Below are positions 55,927 through 58,952 of a stretch of DNA of 58,952 bases, in pieces. How positions within the stretch are numbered: the first letter of the stretch is position 1; each line of letters begins with the position of its first letter. The notes beneath the pieces are model-generated. The model was not told the origin of the DNA. It saw nothing but the letters and a program-made list of their open reading frames with translations, and did not search any database. The position numbers and the translations under genes were made by a program. Source of the stretch: Nautiliaceae bacterium (GTDB lineage: Bacteria > Campylobacterota > Campylobacteria > Campylobacterales > Nautiliaceae); the NCBI GenBank assembly GCA_027062625.1, contig JAMOSZ010000005.1, positions 1 to 58,952 of the forward strand, written 5' to 3'.

Positions 55927-57159
55927 GAGGCTTAAAAGAAGGGTTAAAAAGAGGATTAAGAAAAATTTTGTAATCTCTTTTGCAAGTTCTTTTGTTCCAA
56001 AAATCCATACAAGAGATAGTTTAAAAATTGAGTTTGAAACAGCGGCTATGGTTATACCAATGGCTGCTGTTTTTAAAGGTATTTGGGATTTTGAGAGAGA
56101 TGAGAGGGAGAGGGTGATTGCATCTACATCTGTAAGTCCTGAAATAAGAGAGATAATATAAATTCCAATACTCCCAAACCTATCCCCTATAAAATGGATA
56201 GCTCCATAGATTATAGCAAAAATTATTGCAAATTTTAAAGCTTCGTCTAAACTAAGCGGATTTTTGTTTATTATAAATGAGGTGTTGACTTTTTGTGAAG
56301 GGGATTTTTTGTAAAACCTGTATGAGATGTAAATTCCCATAATTGTTGTAATTAAAAAGGGGATTGAAAGATAGGTTATAAGGTTTTGGTTTATTAAAAA
56401 AGCTTCTACTAAGATTCTAGCAAACATTATTGTATTGGCAATTGCAATAGCACTTGCATATGTAAAAAGGGAGGTTTTGTTTTTGATGTTAGCAAACATT
56501 TTGCTAAGAGAGTAACTAACAGCCGTGCTGCTTACAAACCCCCCAGCAGCTCCGGTTATTAATATTCCATATTTTTCTCCTATAAGTTTAATGGCAATGT
56601 ATCCTAAAAACGATAAAGATGAGATAATAATTGCCATAAGCCAGGTTTTATATGGGTTTATATAATAAATCATCTTATCTGGCAGATAGGGAAGGATAAG
56701 GAAAGTCATACCAAGAAGAAGTATGGCACTGTTTATATCCTCTTTTGAGAGAGTATTTTCCACTCTTTTAAAAAGAGATTTTAAGTTTAAAAGAGCAATA
56801 AGCAAAATGGTAATGGTAATTGCAAAAAGTTTCTGATTATAAAAGATAAGAAGTCCTATAAAAAAGGTGACAATTGCACTAAAATGAGTAGTGCTTCCCT
56901 CTTTTTTATATTTGAAGATTTTTACAAAATAGGCAAGTGAGATAAGCAGTGATATGCTTGCAAACCCAAAATAGATAAACATATTCTCAAACTTTGAGAG
57001 GTATCCGCTAAGATATCCACTTAGGGCTATTATGCTAAATGTCCTACTTCCAGCAAAGCTTGTGACATTCTCCTCTTTAAAAGAGATATTTCTTTCAAGT
57101 CCGATTAAAAATCCAAGTATTGTGACAATAAAAATTGACTTTAATGTTTCAATATCCAT
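55903..57159 (-). CDS. MgtC/SapB-DUF4010 family membrane protein
   Basis: 418 aa with about twelve helices. The N-terminus has the MgtC-like GFLIGLERN motif and the later R-T-F block (AGSRTFSIIALSGYLSGY). The C-terminal half is the DUF4010 region, with GFVSSTAVSYSLSKM and SGLTDVDAITLSLS. Function unknown; the MgtC name implies magnesium but these long proteins have not been tied to it as far as I know. Confidence 0.85.
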   Translation of the reverse strand: MDIETLKSIFIVTILGFLIGLERNISFKEENVTSFAGSRTFSIIALSGYLSGYLSKFENMFIYFGFASISLLISLAYFVKIFKYKKEGSTTHFSAIVTFFIGLLIFYNQKLFAITITILLIALLNLKSLFKRVENTLSKEDINSAILLLGMTFLILPYLPDKMIYYINPYKTWLMAIIISSLSFLGYIAIKLIGEKYGILITGAAGGFVSSTAVSYSLSKMFANIKNKTSLFTYASAIAIANTIMFARILVEAFLINQNLITYLSIPFLITTIMGIYISYRFYKKSPSQKVNTSFIINKNPLSLDEALKFAIIFAIIYGAIHFIGDRFGSIGIYIISLISGLTDVDAITLSLSSLSKSQIPLKTAAIGITIAAVSNSIFKLSLVWIFGTKELAKEITKFFLILFLTLLLSLLVTLFIL

Positions 57160-57191
57160 TGTTTCTCCTTTAAATAATTATATCATTTTGG

Positions 57192-57197
57192 TAAAAT
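57192..57197 (+). promoter_or_regulatory. Possible -10 element of mobB-fbp-metG
   Basis: TAAAAT preceded by TTTTGG, an extended -10 form, 19 bp before the TTG start of mobB. A short leader with AAAAGGA follows. Confidence 0.45.
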
Positions 57198-57215
57198 TAT
57201 GCAAAAAGGATTTTT

Positions 57216-57700
57216 TTGAGAAAAGCTATTGCTTTTACAGGTCCAAGTAATTCCGGAAAAACAACACTTATAGAAAAAATTGCCAAAAGGCTTATTGGCA
57301 CTTACAAAATCGCCATTATAAAAAACGACCCAAGTGATAAAGCCCAGTTTGATACTCCCGGCAAAGATAGTTATAAATTTTTTCAAACAGGAGCTGAGGT
57401 TGTTGTTACTTCTCCAAACCGCACAACTTACTTTTCTCATCGCCAAAAGTCAATAAAAGAGATAGCCGATATGATAAAAGATTTTGATCTGCTTTTGGTT
57501 GAAGGATTAAAATATCTACCTCTTCCAAGACTTGCTATATTTAGAGGGGATGTTGATGAGAGTTATTTTCCTTATGTGCAAGCGGTAGCAGTGGATGAGA
57601 GCATTGATAAAAGTAAAATTCCACCTTCAATTGAGATTTTGGATTTAAATAATATTGATGAAATTATAAGCTGGATTTTAAAAAATGCTAAGGAGATTTA

Positions 57701-57701
<1 letters not shown>
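57216..57701 (+). CDS. mobB: MobB, molybdopterin-guanine dinucleotide biosynthesis adaptor
   Basis: 161 aa from a TTG start with AAAAAGGA upstream; no ATG is available. Walker [14 protein letters not shown] and the later DLLLVEGLK identify the MobB GTPase family. It helps make the bis-MGD cofactor required by NapA. It overlaps fbp by one base. Confidence 0.93.

Positions 57702-58952
<1,251 letters not shown>

Overview
The window comes from an AT-rich, hydrogen-oxidising, nitrate-reducing member of the Campylobacterota (Epsilonproteobacteria). It is most likely a deep-sea-vent thermophile of the family Nautiliaceae (Nautilia, Caminibacter or Lebetimonas). The pointers are a NapC-less nap operon in the order napAGHBFLD, an octahaem hydroxylamine oxidoreductase-type cytochrome with a tetrahaem NapC/NrfH-type partner, a hydABCDE hydrogenase operon, a fused CcsBA, and a MutS with a C-terminal HNH domain. 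The genus is inference; no rRNA or tRNA gene is present in the window.

Layout. (1) 1-126 is a perfect 14-bp tandem repeat. (2) 183-8560, minus strand: haoA, then the periplasmic nitrate reductase operon. (3) 8679-11528: an OmpR-type response regulator, its histidine kinase and the tetrahaem quinol dehydrogenase. (4) 11597-20516: thioredoxin-like protein, CcsBA, a PhnA-type protein and hemA-hemE-hemB-hemC-hemN. Together these supply haem and attach it to the multihaem cytochromes. (5) 20526-26225: small metabolic genes, hypA, a TetR-type regulator overlapping a cytosolic-type [NiFe] hydrogenase, a rhodanese and a TauE-like exporter. (6) 26395-32391: membrane-bound uptake hydrogenase hydABC with maturation genes hydD and hydE, plus an unannotated 24-codon ORF between hydA and hydB. 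(7) 32391-40822: a tightly overlapping operon with a Ste24-type protease, an SDR, a compact Wadjet/MksBEF-like SMC system (four genes) and prmC. (8) 40797-50268: MFS transporter, small secreted protein, MutS7-HNH, orphan MlaF-like ATPase with an adaptor, dapE, an M20 amidohydrolase, an acetyltransferase and a lipoprotein. (9) 50447-58952: ligA-clpS-clpA-aat, a small unknown protein, an MgtC/DUF4010 membrane protein, mobB, fbp and the start of metG.

How it works together. Hydrogen oxidised by HydABC reduces menaquinone. NapGH passes electrons to NapBA for nitrate reduction to nitrite, and the tetrahaem protein probably feeds the octahaem HAO-type enzyme for further reduction towards hydroxylamine/ammonium. 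The main new observation is an 11-bp direct repeat (unit GRCACTTTTWW, two copies in phase). It occurs at four places only: upstream of haoA, between napA and the response regulator, upstream of the tetrahaem gene, and upstream of hydA. This suggests that the adjacent two-component system coordinates electron-donor and electron-acceptor genes.

Other points worth a second look are a hydrogenase large subunit that ends exactly at its last metal-ligand motif, a predicted His-rich secreted micropeptide, paired hairpins between hydC and hydD, and a compact SMC defence-type system inside a housekeeping operon. No gene-free stretch exceeds 300 bases; the longest gap is 178 bases (50269-50446).
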